DNA from: Kitasatospora sp. NBC_01250
GTDB lineage: Bacteria > Actinomycetota > Actinomycetes > Streptomycetales > Streptomycetaceae
Direction: 5' to 3'
DNA: 64,000 nucleotides
Assembly (NCBI RefSeq): GCF_036226465.1
Contig: NZ_CP108476.1
Location: 4,960,001-5,024,000 of the forward strand
The number at the start of each line of letters is the position of its first letter. Positions within the stretch are counted from its first letter, which is position 1. The position numbers and the translations under genes are program-made. The notes under the pieces are model-generated. The model was not told the origin of the DNA and ran no database searches. It saw only the letters and a list, made by a program, of their open reading frames with translations. Shown here piece by piece: positions 51,271-58,553 of the stretch.

Positions 51271-52983
51271 TCAGCTGTGCGCGCCTGCCTTGCGACGGCG
51301 GACGACGAAGGTCAGCACGCCGCCGAGGGTGAGCGCGCCGACACCGAGGCCGGTCATGGTGCCGATGCCCTGGGCGCCGGTGAACGCCAGGGCGTCGGCG
51401 GCGGCGGTGCTGCTCGCGGTGGCGCGGGCGGCGCCGCTCGGGGTGGCGGTGCTCGGGGTGGCGGCGCCGGTGTCCGCGGCCGGGGCCGTGGTGCCACCGG
51501 TGCCACGGGACGGCGTGGCCGCCGCGGCCGAGGTCGGGGCGGCCGTGGCCGGTGCCGTCGGGGGCACCGGCACGACGGTGGTCCCGCCGGTGGGAACCGA
51601 GCCGGAGGCCTGGCTGCCGAGCGCCACGGTGGAGGTGTTGTCGGCCTTGTTCGGGTCCCACGGCATGCCGCTGTCCTGGTCGCCCTCGTCGAGGGAGGAG
51701 AGCGACACGACGGCCGAGGCGCCCGCGGCGGGGTCGGCCTGCAGGGTGAAGTCGAAGGAGCCCTTGAAACCGGCCGGAACGAGCGGCGAGGTCTGGCAGA
51801 TGTAGCGGGTCTGCGTGTCGCTCTTGAACTGCGTGTCCGGGCGGCACTTGTCGGGCGCCGAGACGACCTTGACCTGCTTGGGCAGGGTCACCGCGACGTC
51901 GCCCGGGTCGTCGCCGGCGCGCCAGTAGATGGTGGCGGGGCCGCTGCTGGTCATGCCGACGGTGAGCTTGCCCGGCTTGCCGTCCGCTCCCGGGGCCCAG
52001 GCGCCGAACGTGGCGAAGTCGGTGGTGTTCGGGACCTCGGCCTGCAGACTGAAGCCGCCGCCGTTCGGGGTCAGGTCCATGACCTGGCCGGGCTGCGGCG
52101 TGCTCTCCGGCTTGCCGACGGTCAGCCGGGGGCTGCCGGCCGGGCCCGGGGTGAAGTGGAAGCTGCGCACCCAGGAGTCCGGGGCGGGGGCCTGCGGCAG
52201 GACCGAGATGTCCTCGTAGGCGTAGTAGGCCGAGGGCTCCACACCGATCTCGACGGGGTCCAGACGGGCCGTCCCGCCGGGGGCGAGGGGCGAGTCGACC
52301 GTGCAGATGACGGCTTCCCCACTGGCGTTGGTGCCGTACTCGCAGTTGGCGAAGCGGGACTTGAAGTCCAGCCCCATGCCGCCGGTGAAGACGTACACCA
52401 GCTGCGGGGCGGTCACCTGGCCCTTGTTGGTCACCACCAGGTCGGGCTTCCAGACGTCCCCGGGCTTGAGGCTCTTGTTGAGCGGAACGTCCTGGCCGGT
52501 GAGCCGGGTGCCGCCCAGCATGACCTTGGTGTCGGCGGTCACCGCGGGGGCGTCGCCCTGCTGCAGGTGCGCACTGACGTGCAGGCTGCCGGTGGCGCCG
52601 ACGGTGCCGCCCTTCGCCGGGGTCAGCTTGAGGTCCAGCCGGGTCTGGCCCTGGTAGACCGGGATCTGGGGGCAGGTCAGGAGGGTGCCCGCGAGGGTGC
52701 AGCCGCTCGGGGGCTGCACGTCCGCGATGCCCTTGAGGCCGCTGACGTCGATCTGGGCGACGACCCAGGGCGACTGCGTCCCGCTGTTCGCCACGTTCAG
52801 GTTCAGCGACACCTGCTGGTTCCACGAGTCACTGGCGTCGGGCGTCGGGTCGACCGCGACGAAACCGGGTGCGGTGACGGTCAGCGTGGGTTCGGCTGCG
52901 TGGGCCGGGACGGCGAAAGCCCCCACGGCGAGTGCGCAGACGGCTGAGGAAAGGCCGAAGAGGCGGGCGCGCGCGATGCGCAT
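51271..52983 (-). CDS. Secreted cell-wall-anchored protein (LAFTG sortase substrate)
   Basis: 570 residues. A Sec signal ends at AHA (about residue 29). The main part has beta-rich repeats with paired cysteines (SGCTLAGTLLTCPQ, FANCEYGTNASGEAVIC, DKCRPDTQFKS to ICQT). A Thr/Ala/Pro-rich stalk of about 90 residues follows, then LAFTG, a hydrophobic helix and RRRK. LAxTG is the class E sortase motif, used in Streptomyces for chaplin-type anchoring. No sortase gene is adjacent. The ATG at 52983 is set by the signal and a GGGGGAA 5 bases upstream. Ligand unknown. Confidence 0.85.
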   Translation of the reverse strand: MRIARARLFGLSSAVCALAVGAFAVPAHAAEPTLTVTAPGFVAVDPTPDASDSWNQQVSLNLNVANSGTQSPWVVAQIDVSGLKGIADVQPPSGCTLAGTLLTCPQIPVYQGQTRLDLKLTPAKGGTVGATGSLHVSAHLQQGDAPAVTADTKVMLGGTRLTGQDVPLNKSLKPGDVWKPDLVVTNKGQVTAPQLVYVFTGGMGLDFKSRFANCEYGTNASGEAVICTVDSPLAPGGTARLDPVEIGVEPSAYYAYEDISVLPQAPAPDSWVRSFHFTPGPAGSPRLTVGKPESTPQPGQVMDLTPNGGGFSLQAEVPNTTDFATFGAWAPGADGKPGKLTVGMTSSGPATIYWRAGDDPGDVAVTLPKQVKVVSAPDKCRPDTQFKSDTQTRYICQTSPLVPAGFKGSFDFTLQADPAAGASAVVSLSSLDEGDQDSGMPWDPNKADNTSTVALGSQASGSVPTGGTTVVPVPPTAPATAAPTSAAAATPSRGTGGTTAPAADTGAATPSTATPSGAARATASSTAAADALAFTGAQGIGTMTGLGVGALTLGGVLTFVVRRRKAGAHS

Positions 52984-53165
52984 GGTTCCCCCGGATGGTC
53001 CTGTAGTGGCGAGTTGAACTCGCACACCCTAGGACCACGGGTCTCCGGGCACCGCGTGATGAATGGGGTACTTGGGACGCTTGGTGCCTTAAGGCAGCGA
53101 AGCTTTGCCAAGGCGTGACCACAGTTCGCCCCGGAACGGCCACAAAGTCGACACATCTATGGGCC

Positions 53166-53193
53166 GGTTGGCGTCGAAGGGCGCGTCAACCGG
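53166..53193. repeat. GGTTGGCGTC inverted-repeat motif (outlier copy)
   Basis: GGTTGGCGTC and, 7 bases on, GCGTCAACCGG. The same layout occurs at the left ends of both tRNA-Phe islets (53749-53776 and 58505-58532). This copy lies about 460 bases outside them. Confidence 0.5.
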
Positions 53194-53195
53194 TG

Positions 53196-53223
53196 CCACC
53201 GGTGCCACCGTCGTCACCGGTGG
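53196..53223. terminator. Hairpin after the small Tudor-like gene
   Basis: Perfect 9-bp arms CCACCGGTG (53196-53204) and CACCGGTGG (53215-53223), 29 bases past the stop of the minus-strand gene. Confidence 0.5.
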
Positions 53224-53251
53224 GGGCTGTGCCGTACCTGCAGCGGCGTGC

Positions 53252-53479
53252 CTACAGCAGGAACAGCTTGGTGAAGGGGGCGACGATCCGGACCTGCCGG
53301 GAGCCGAAGTCGACGACCACTGCGGTCGTGCCCTCGCCCTCGACACTGATGGCCCGGCCGAGGCCGTACTGGTCGTGGGACACGCGGTCACCGGCGGCGA
53401 ACCGCTTGGCGGGCGCCGGGGTCTCGGCGCGGAAGGGACTGGTCGGCAGGTGGCGCCGGGGCGCGGATGAATTCGGCAT
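53252..53479 (-). CDS. Small Tudor-like (PcrA/UvrD C-terminal-like) protein
   Basis: 75 residues. After a disordered Pro-rich N-terminus comes FAAGDRVSHDQYGLGRAISVEG, then VVDFGSRQVRIVAPFTKLFLL, which looks like the C-terminal Tudor-type domain of PcrA/UvrD helicases that contacts RNA polymerase. Here it stands alone. The ATG at 53479 is taken as start. Function unknown; binding to RNA polymerase is a hypothesis. Confidence 0.75.
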   Translation of the reverse strand: MPNSSAPRRHLPTSPFRAETPAPAKRFAAGDRVSHDQYGLGRAISVEGEGTTAVVVDFGSRQVRIVAPFTKLFLL

Positions 53480-53575
53480 CCTGGCCAGTATGCGCCCCGC
53501 GCGGGGTTCCGGGGACCCCGAGGAGTATCTTTCCCGCCTTTCGAGTCGCGGCAGGACCGGCCGGGGTGACACGAA

Positions 53576-53607
53576 AAAGCCCCCGGCGATCTTCGCTCGG
53601 GGGCTTT
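53576..53607. terminator. Terminator beside the outer tRNA-Phe remnant
   Basis: Perfect 10-bp arms (53576-53585 and 53598-53607) with an inner GCGA/TCGC pairing. It lies 17 bases 3' of the remnant tRNA half in tRNA orientation, and is probably the original tRNA-Phe terminator. Confidence 0.75.
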
Positions 53608-53623
53608 CCGTGGGTCGTGCTGG

Positions 53624-53667
53624 TGGCCAGGGCCGGGGTCGAACCGGCGACCTTCCGCTTCTCAGGC
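53624..53667 (-). other. tRNA-Phe 3' half remnant (attachment site copy A)
   Basis: The 44 bases equal the 3' part of the tRNA-Phe gene from the anticodon loop to the discriminator base, with one difference (C for T in the anticodon loop). It forms the outer end of the tandem islets. Confidence 0.9.
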
Positions 53668-53748
53668 CAAGCCGGGGCGGTGAGGTGCCCCGGTTTGGAT
53701 GCTTCTGTCGTCCATGGAGGGCCGCCGCCGGACGCCATGGTTCGGGAC

Positions 53749-53776
53749 GGTTGGCGTCGGCGTTGGCGTCAACCGG
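53749..53776. repeat. TTGGCGTC repeats at the left end of islet 1
   Basis: GGTTGGCGTC at 53749-53758 and TTGGCGTCAACC at 53763-53774, two direct copies 12 bases apart, the second extended into a GGTT/AACC dyad. Possible arm-type recombinase or Xis sites. Confidence 0.55.
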
Positions 53777-53802
53777 CGGAGCTTCACATGTGCTGGGCGT
53801 GC

Positions 53803-54348
53803 TCAGTAGGGGAGCAGACCGGTGGTGACCAGCTCGAAGTCGAACGGCTCCGGGATATGGATGGTCTCGCCGAAAGCGATGTCCTCGCGGCGATGGTACT
53901 TCGTGCCGTCGGGTCGGCTGAAGAGCGTGACCGCCTTCTCCCTTGCGTCGATCACGAGGTAGAGAGGGATTCTCATGAGCGGGTAGTCCCGTACCTTCCC
54001 CACCCAGTCGTTCTCCGGGTTGGACGGTGAGACCAGTTCGACGGCAATCGCAGCAACTTCGGCAGGAACCTGGTTGTCCCTGGTCGTGAGTGCATCGTCC
54101 GGCAGGTACGTCAGGTCGGGATTGCGGCTCTTGCCGACATTGGGCGAGACGAGGTCCGTGTTCTCGCTGGGTAGTAGTCCTGCCGGGGCGTACGCGTCGA
54201 ACTGGCGGCGCACCACCAAGAGATTCCGTTGGTGAATCCCCGAGGGGCTGACCATCATGACGATGGTGTCGCCGGAGAGCTCGACCTTGAACCCGTCTGG
54301 CAGGCTCCTGCGGGCCTCTTCAAGGAGCGCGAAGTGCTCGGGGTTCAT
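53803..54348 (-). CDS. Uma2-family (PD-(D/E)xK nuclease-fold) protein
   Basis: 181 residues. KVELSGDTIVMMVSPSGIHQRN, RNPDLTYLP and AAIAVELVSPSNPENDWVGKVRDYPLMRIPLYLVIDA are the Uma2 blocks; Asp in NPD, Glu in AVELVS and Lys in GKVRDY match the nuclease-fold active site. Role unknown; Uma2 genes are common in streptomycetes and often sit in variable regions. The ATG at 54348 is used. It is the first gene inside islet 1. Confidence 0.93.
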   Translation of the reverse strand: MNPEHFALLEEARRSLPDGFKVELSGDTIVMMVSPSGIHQRNLLVVRRQFDAYAPAGLLPSENTDLVSPNVGKSRNPDLTYLPDDALTTRDNQVPAEVAAIAVELVSPSNPENDWVGKVRDYPLMRIPLYLVIDAREKAVTLFSRPDGTKYHRREDIAFGETIHIPEPFDFELVTTGLLPY

Positions 54349-54456
54349 GCGCGGTGCCCTTCCGGGTGAGTCGGCCGATGCTCCAGCCTAGTGCCGCGTC
54401 AGGTTCAGCCGAGAGTCCGAGCGTCGCGACGCCGCCCACCATGTGCGGGTCGGTCC

Positions 54457-54630
54457 AAGCAGGTGGCCCGCTACGACGACGCCGTGGCCCTCCTGGCCGA
54501 ACTCCGTGGCGCCTGTGACCATGTCGGGCGCGGCCTTCAGTTCCGGCGACGAGTGGCCGCGCTCCGCGAGCAGTACCGGCACCTGCCCGGCCTGTTGCGC
54601 CGGCTCGACGACCGGGCTCTGCGCGGTTGA
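54457..54630 (+). pseudogene. 3' fragment of the 377-residue islet protein gene
   Basis: 174 bases encode 57 residues, KQVARYDDAVALL to LDDRALRG, of which 51 match the last 57 residues of the protein at 59869-61002, ending at the same stop. Everything upstream of the fragment is unrelated, so it is a truncated copy left from recombination between related elements. Confidence 0.88.
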
Positions 54631-54813
54631 TGCCAGGCACTTCGCGAGGGACCACCATCCGCTGGGGGCACATCCCGGCCGAAGGCTGGGACGGAGGGCG
54701 TCTTCGGATGCCCTCGTCCACTTCGGTTCGCGTCGGCGTCAAGCGACGGCGGATGGTCCCTGGCTTCAAACCTCTGGTCCCGTCCCCGCTGGCGATTCAC
54801 TACGCTTGGTACG

Positions 54814-57237
54814 GTGAAAGCCGCACGAAGCCTCGCGATCTGGCTGGCCGACCGTACTCCTTCGCAGCTGACCGAACTGCTGGAACAGCGCGAACTTCCT
54901 TACGCGGCCGAGGTGGCGAGCCTGGCCGACCTGGCCGGCCACCTGCTGACGGATGCCTCGACGGCCCTGGGGCTGAGCGAGATCAGCCTCGGGGACCTTC
55001 AATTGCTGGTCGCTGTGGCGACCTTGGCCGAACGGTTGCACGGTCCGCTACCGGCCGTCCCGCCCGCTCATCACCTGTTCATGGGCTACGGCGGCCGTTC
55101 ACCACGGCTCGACGCGCCTACGGTCGACCCCGCTGACCGGTCCGTGACCCGGGACCAGCTCTTCCGATTCCTGCAACTCGACGGCGCCGGTCGGTCCGCA
55201 GCCGAGGCCGCGCTGTCCGGGCTGGCCGAGCGGGCCCTGGTACTGCCCTCGTCCGGAAGCAGGGTCATCGTTCCGATCCTGGTCCACCGTCAGGCGGGTG
55301 AAGGCGGCGGTTACGGCCGGCCCGCCGAACAACTGCTCACCGAGGCCTTCAACGCTCCGGAGATTCACCGCGTCGCGCTGGGGATGGGGCTCGCGAAGGC
55401 GCGGACCCGGGACGAGGCGCAGCGGCAGATCGTGGACGTGCTCAGGGACGCGAAGCGCGTGCGCGCCATGGCCGCCGAGGCGCCGCCCGCGGCTCTGGAC
55501 CTGCTGGACAAACTGGTCCCGGGCCCGCCACTGCTGCGCACGCACTGCTTCGTCTCCCGGTACCGCGGATTCTACCCGGGCTCCGGAGGTAAGTTCACCT
55601 TCCGGGAAGGCGGTTCGGGAGATCCCGGCACGGACTGGCTGGCCGCCCGCGGCCTGGTCGTTCCGGTGGACGAGGACCTGACGGAACTGCCGCGCGAGGT
55701 GGCCGACGCGTTGCGCGACCACGACCGCGCGCCGAGCTACCAGTCCGCCCCGCCCCCGGTCGAGGGCACGGTGGAGATCCCAGGTGGTGCAGTCGAGGGC
55801 CAGGCGCAGGCGGCGTTGGCCGAGGCGGCCTCGCGGGTCGAACTGATGCTCCGTCAGGTGGCCGTGCAGCCGCTCGCTGTGCGCAAGGCGGGCGGAATCG
55901 CAGTCCGGGACACCCGCCGGTTGGCGAAGGTGTCCGGCATGTCGGAGGAACAAGCCCGGCTGTGGCTCGACCTGGCGAACAACGCGGACCTGATCACCCC
56001 GTGCGCCGAGGAACCGGAGGCCCCGGCGGGAGGACGGGGCCGAGCGCGTCGGCCGGAATCCCAGCCACCTGCCCGGATGCTGCCCACCGAGCGGTACGAC
56101 GAGTGGCTGGCGGCTCCACCCGCTCAGCGGCTGCTGCCGCTCGTCGCCACCTGGGCGGTGGTGCCCGAGGTGTTCAGCCATTGGCCGGAGGAGAATGACA
56201 CCCCGGTCGCGCTGGTCACGCCGGAGGACGGCGAGGCCGTCGATCTGCGCTATGCCGTGCTGGAGGCTCTGGCCACCCTTCCGGCCGAGCACGGAGTGCC
56301 CACCGGCAAGTCCGCTCGCGCGCGGGCGACCGCTCTCGCCGGTCTCGTCGCCACGGCGGCCTGGTTCCGCCCGACCGCCCTCGCCCAAGGTTCGTGGGAG
56401 GCTGAGCGGGTCGAGGCGACCCTGGCGGAGGCGGAGATGCTCGGGGTCGTCGCCCACGGAGCGCTGACTACGCTCGGGCACGCCGTGCTCGGGCTCCTGA
56501 GGGCGGGTGCACACCGCCACTTCCCCGCCGTTCCGGGCGCCGGGCCGGCGCTGCGCGACCGTCCTGCTCTGGAGGACGCGGTTCGGCGGTTGTCCACAGC
56601 CCTGGACGCGCTGCTGCCCGTGCCGCAGACCACCGCCCGGTTCCAGGCGGACCTTACGGTCGTGGTCGCCGGAGCTGCCGCATCAGAGCTGACCGACCTG
56701 CTGGTCGCCTGTGCGGACCGGGAGTCGGAAGGCCATGCCGTGGTGTGGCGGATCACCCCTGCGGCGGTCCGCCGGGCGCTGGACTCCGGATTGGACGCCG
56801 CCGACCTGCTGGCTCGGCTGGCCGACGTCTCGGAGGGCGGGCGGCCGCTCCCGCAGCCCCTGGAGTACCTGATCAAGGACACCGCGCGGACCCACGGCCG
56901 GATGCGAGTGGTGCGCTCCGCCTGCTGCATCCGCTCCGACGACGTGGCACTGGTGGCGGAGCTCGCCGCGGCCCGTGCGCTGTCCAGGCTCGGGTTGCGA
57001 CGCATCGCGCCGACCGTGCTGATCAGCACAGTCGAGCCCGAAGCAACCCTTGCCGCGCTTCGGGCTGCCGGCTACGCCCCCGTGCAGGAGGCGGAGACCG
57101 GGACGACAGTCATCGAGAAGGCCCGCCAGGAACGCGGTCCCAAGCGCATGCCGTCACTGTCCGGAGCACGACCGCGCCACGGCAAGGCGCCGAGCACCGC
57201 ATCGGCGTTGGCGAGCGCGCTGCTGGCCGACCGCTGA
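54814..57237 (+). CDS. Helicase-associated (XPB/Ssl2-type Helicase_C_3) protein
   Basis: 807 residues, no signal. The N-terminal 80 residues (WLADRTPSQLTELLEQREL) and the C-terminal TARFQADLTVVVAGAAASELTDLLVACADRES with LEYLIKDTARTHGRMRVVRSACCIRSDD match the helicase-associated family that carries a domain found beside XPB-like helicases. There is no Walker A or DExH motif, so it is not a helicase alone. Middle regions are variable. The start is a GTG at 54814. Streptomycetes normally have a core copy of this family; a copy inside a tRNA islet is unusual. Confidence 0.8.
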   Translation: MKAARSLAIWLADRTPSQLTELLEQRELPYAAEVASLADLAGHLLTDASTALGLSEISLGDLQLLVAVATLAERLHGPLPAVPPAHHLFMGYGGRSPRLDAPTVDPADRSVTRDQLFRFLQLDGAGRSAAEAALSGLAERALVLPSSGSRVIVPILVHRQAGEGGGYGRPAEQLLTEAFNAPEIHRVALGMGLAKARTRDEAQRQIVDVLRDAKRVRAMAAEAPPAALDLLDKLVPGPPLLRTHCFVSRYRGFYPGSGGKFTFREGGSGDPGTDWLAARGLVVPVDEDLTELPREVADALRDHDRAPSYQSAPPPVEGTVEIPGGAVEGQAQAALAEAASRVELMLRQVAVQPLAVRKAGGIAVRDTRRLAKVSGMSEEQARLWLDLANNADLITPCAEEPEAPAGGRGRARRPESQPPARMLPTERYDEWLAAPPAQRLLPLVATWAVVPEVFSHWPEENDTPVALVTPEDGEAVDLRYAVLEALATLPAEHGVPTGKSARARATALAGLVATAAWFRPTALAQGSWEAERVEATLAEAEMLGVVAHGALTTLGHAVLGLLRAGAHRHFPAVPGAGPALRDRPALEDAVRRLSTALDALLPVPQTTARFQADLTVVVAGAAASELTDLLVACADRESEGHAVVWRITPAAVRRALDSGLDAADLLARLADVSEGGRPLPQPLEYLIKDTARTHGRMRVVRSACCIRSDDVALVAELAAARALSRLGLRRIAPTVLISTVEPEATLAALRAAGYAPVQEAETGTTVIEKARQERGPKRMPSLSGARPRHGKAPSTASALASALLADR

Positions 57238-57373
57238 CCAGGGGATCGCCCGAAGCGCTCGGGCGGGGCGATGTGCGTCGCGCCGCCGTGGTGAAGGCGC
57301 TTCGGAGCTCCCAGACCCCAGGTGGGAGCGCGGCACGCTGGGCGCGTTGAACCGGCAGCAAGGGCAGTGTGTG

Positions 57374-57799
57374 TCAGTGGCCCTCGGTCCAGAACTGCTG
57401 GAGTCGCGCGATCGCCTGGGCCTTGTCCAGCTCGGCGACCTGGTCCTCGGTGAGTCCGACGCGATTGATCAGCAGGTGGACCAGATCTACGGGAAGCGCC
57501 TCGCGTGGCGGCTCGGGCACACCTCGATCGGGAAGCGCGCCGTCCAGAACGCACGGCCAGAAGGCATCCTCCGTCACGTCCAGCTGATCGCGGAGGATGT
57601 GCGCCCATATGCTCGCGCCGTACACGGTGCGGTCGACCGGATGCGATACCCGAGTACGCAGGATCCGCCCGTCGGGGAGCCCGAACTCATAGGTGATGTG
57701 GTGGGTGCCGGTGCGGCCACGCGCGTCACGCACGCGCTCCCAGCTTTCGACCTTGCGGAACTGCTCGTGCCGTTCGCGTGTCGGTTGAGGCCAGGTCAC
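57374..57799 (-). CDS. Putative toxin of a type II toxin-antitoxin pair
   Basis: 141 residues. WPQPTRERHEQFRKVESWERVRDARGRTGTHHITYEF and RTRVSHPVDRTVYGASIWAHILRDQLDVTEDAFW are recognisable as a family annotated in streptomycetes as a cytotoxic translational repressor; I cannot name its catalytic residues. The GTG at 57799 overlaps the antitoxin stop by four bases (GTGA) and has GGAG 7 bases upstream, so it is preferred to a TTG at 57820. Confidence 0.7.
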   Translation of the reverse strand: MTWPQPTRERHEQFRKVESWERVRDARGRTGTHHITYEFGLPDGRILRTRVSHPVDRTVYGASIWAHILRDQLDVTEDAFWPCVLDGALPDRGVPEPPREALPVDLVHLLINRVGLTEDQVAELDKAQAIARLQQFWTEGH

Positions 57800-58212
57800 T
57801 TCGCGACTCCGAGCAGCCAATCACGAAGCTGTGCGTCGTCGCTGAGACCGATCAACTGAACCAGGCCCCAATTGTCACGATGATTGGGCGCGTTTAGAAG
57901 CCGGTCCTGCCAGTCCTCCGCGTACTCGCGAAGCGCGTCGATCATCTCGTCGATGGCCTCGTCGAACGTGGCGCCGTCCGCTGCGACCGGCAGGCCGGGG
58001 AGGAACACCGACCAGCCACCGCCCTCAGCGACCACCTCGGCCTTGGACGGACACAGCAGCGTCAGCGCGTGGTGCAGCCGCCCCGCGTCGACTACCGCCG
58101 CATACCCGGTGTCCCGGCGAACGGTCGCGACCCGGCCCTGCCCGGCTGCGTCCAGCAGATCCTTCAGGTGTGCGCGGGCTTCGGTGTAGCTCTCGTAGTG
58201 GACCGCTGTCAT
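57796..58212 (-). CDS. Antitoxin with Phd-like N-terminus and HicB-like C-terminus
   Basis: 138 residues. HYESYTEARAHLKDLLDAAGQGRVATVRRDTGYAAVV has the Phd/YefM pattern (a DNA-binding, toxin-neutralising fold). After about 75 residues, GGGWSVFLPGLPVAADGATFDEAIDEMIDALREYAEDW looks like HicB. The two parts together are unusual. It overlaps the toxin gene by GTGA. AAGTACGTC repeats upstream (58255-58278) may be its operator. Confidence 0.75.
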   Translation of the reverse strand: MTAVHYESYTEARAHLKDLLDAAGQGRVATVRRDTGYAAVVDAGRLHHALTLLCPSKAEVVAEGGGWSVFLPGLPVAADGATFDEAIDEMIDALREYAEDWQDRLLNAPNHRDNWGLVQLIGLSDDAQLRDWLLGVAK

Positions 58213-58254
58213 GGGGAGCCTCCCTGTCCGAGAACCAGGGTCGCGCCCGGCGCG

Positions 58255-58278
58255 AAGTACGTCAAGTACGTCAAGTAC
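58255..58278. promoter_or_regulatory. AAGTACGTC iterations upstream of the antitoxin
   Basis: AAGTACGTC twice in tandem, then AAGTAC. On the minus strand this gives TTGACG boxes and GTAC dyads, in the promoter position of the antitoxin gene, so autoregulation is likely. Confidence 0.55.
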
Positions 58279-58334
58279 TCGGGCAGGTGTACGGTGACCC
58301 TCCGCTGCGCCGTTGGCGTCAAGCCACGCAAAAA

Positions 58335-58363
58335 TGCCCCCGAAGCGAGCTGCTTCGAGGGCA
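58335..58363. terminator. Terminator at the right end of islet 1
   Basis: TGCCCCCGAAGC pairs with GCTTCGAGGGCA except at one position, and a T-run (AAAA on the plus strand) follows on the minus strand. The same hairpin occurs at 62141-62169. Confidence 0.8.
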
Positions 58364-58379
58364 TCGTGGTCAGACTGTG

Positions 58380-58423
58380 TGGCCAGGGCCGGGGTCGAAC
58401 CGGCGACCTTCCGCTTTTCAGGC
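58380..58423 (-). other. tRNA-Phe 3' half remnant (attachment site copy B)
   Basis: 44 bases identical to the 3' part of the tRNA-Phe gene at 62190-62233. It is the junction between islets 1 and 2. Confidence 0.92.
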
Positions 58424-58504
58424 CAAGCCGAGGCGTCTGGATGCCCTGTTTTGAGCGGTTCTGACGTCCGTGGAAGTGCGGCTGCGGACGTCATCGCGCA
58501 CGGC

Positions 58505-58532
58505 GGTTGGCGTCAGTGCTGGCGTCAACCGG
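58505..58532. repeat. TTGGCGTCA repeats at the left end of islet 2
   Basis: TTGGCGTCA at 58507-58515 and TGGCGTCAACC at 58520-58530, laid out as at the left end of islet 1. Single copies TTGGCGTCAA lie at both right ends (58313-58322 and 62119-62128). Confidence 0.55.
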
Positions 58533-58553
58533 ATTCACGGGATGGGACCCTGC

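Larger units (their letters stand above)
53668..58423. mobile_element. Islet 1 between tRNA-Phe copies A and B (about 4.8 kb, no integrase)
   Basis: Bounded by two 44-bp tRNA-Phe 3' copies. Its left end (53668-53776) resembles that of islet 2, and its right end (about 58295-58379) resembles the right end of islet 2, including a terminator. Cargo is Uma2, a gene fragment, a helicase-associated protein and a toxin-antitoxin pair. No recombinase, replication or transfer gene is present, as in a cis-mobilised (CIME-like) element. Confidence 0.75.

Noticed and set aside
57796-58494. Longer antitoxin starting inside the tRNA-Phe remnant
   Set aside because: The extra residues are read from the tRNA fragment and terminator; the ATG at 58212 begins the Phd-like fold.
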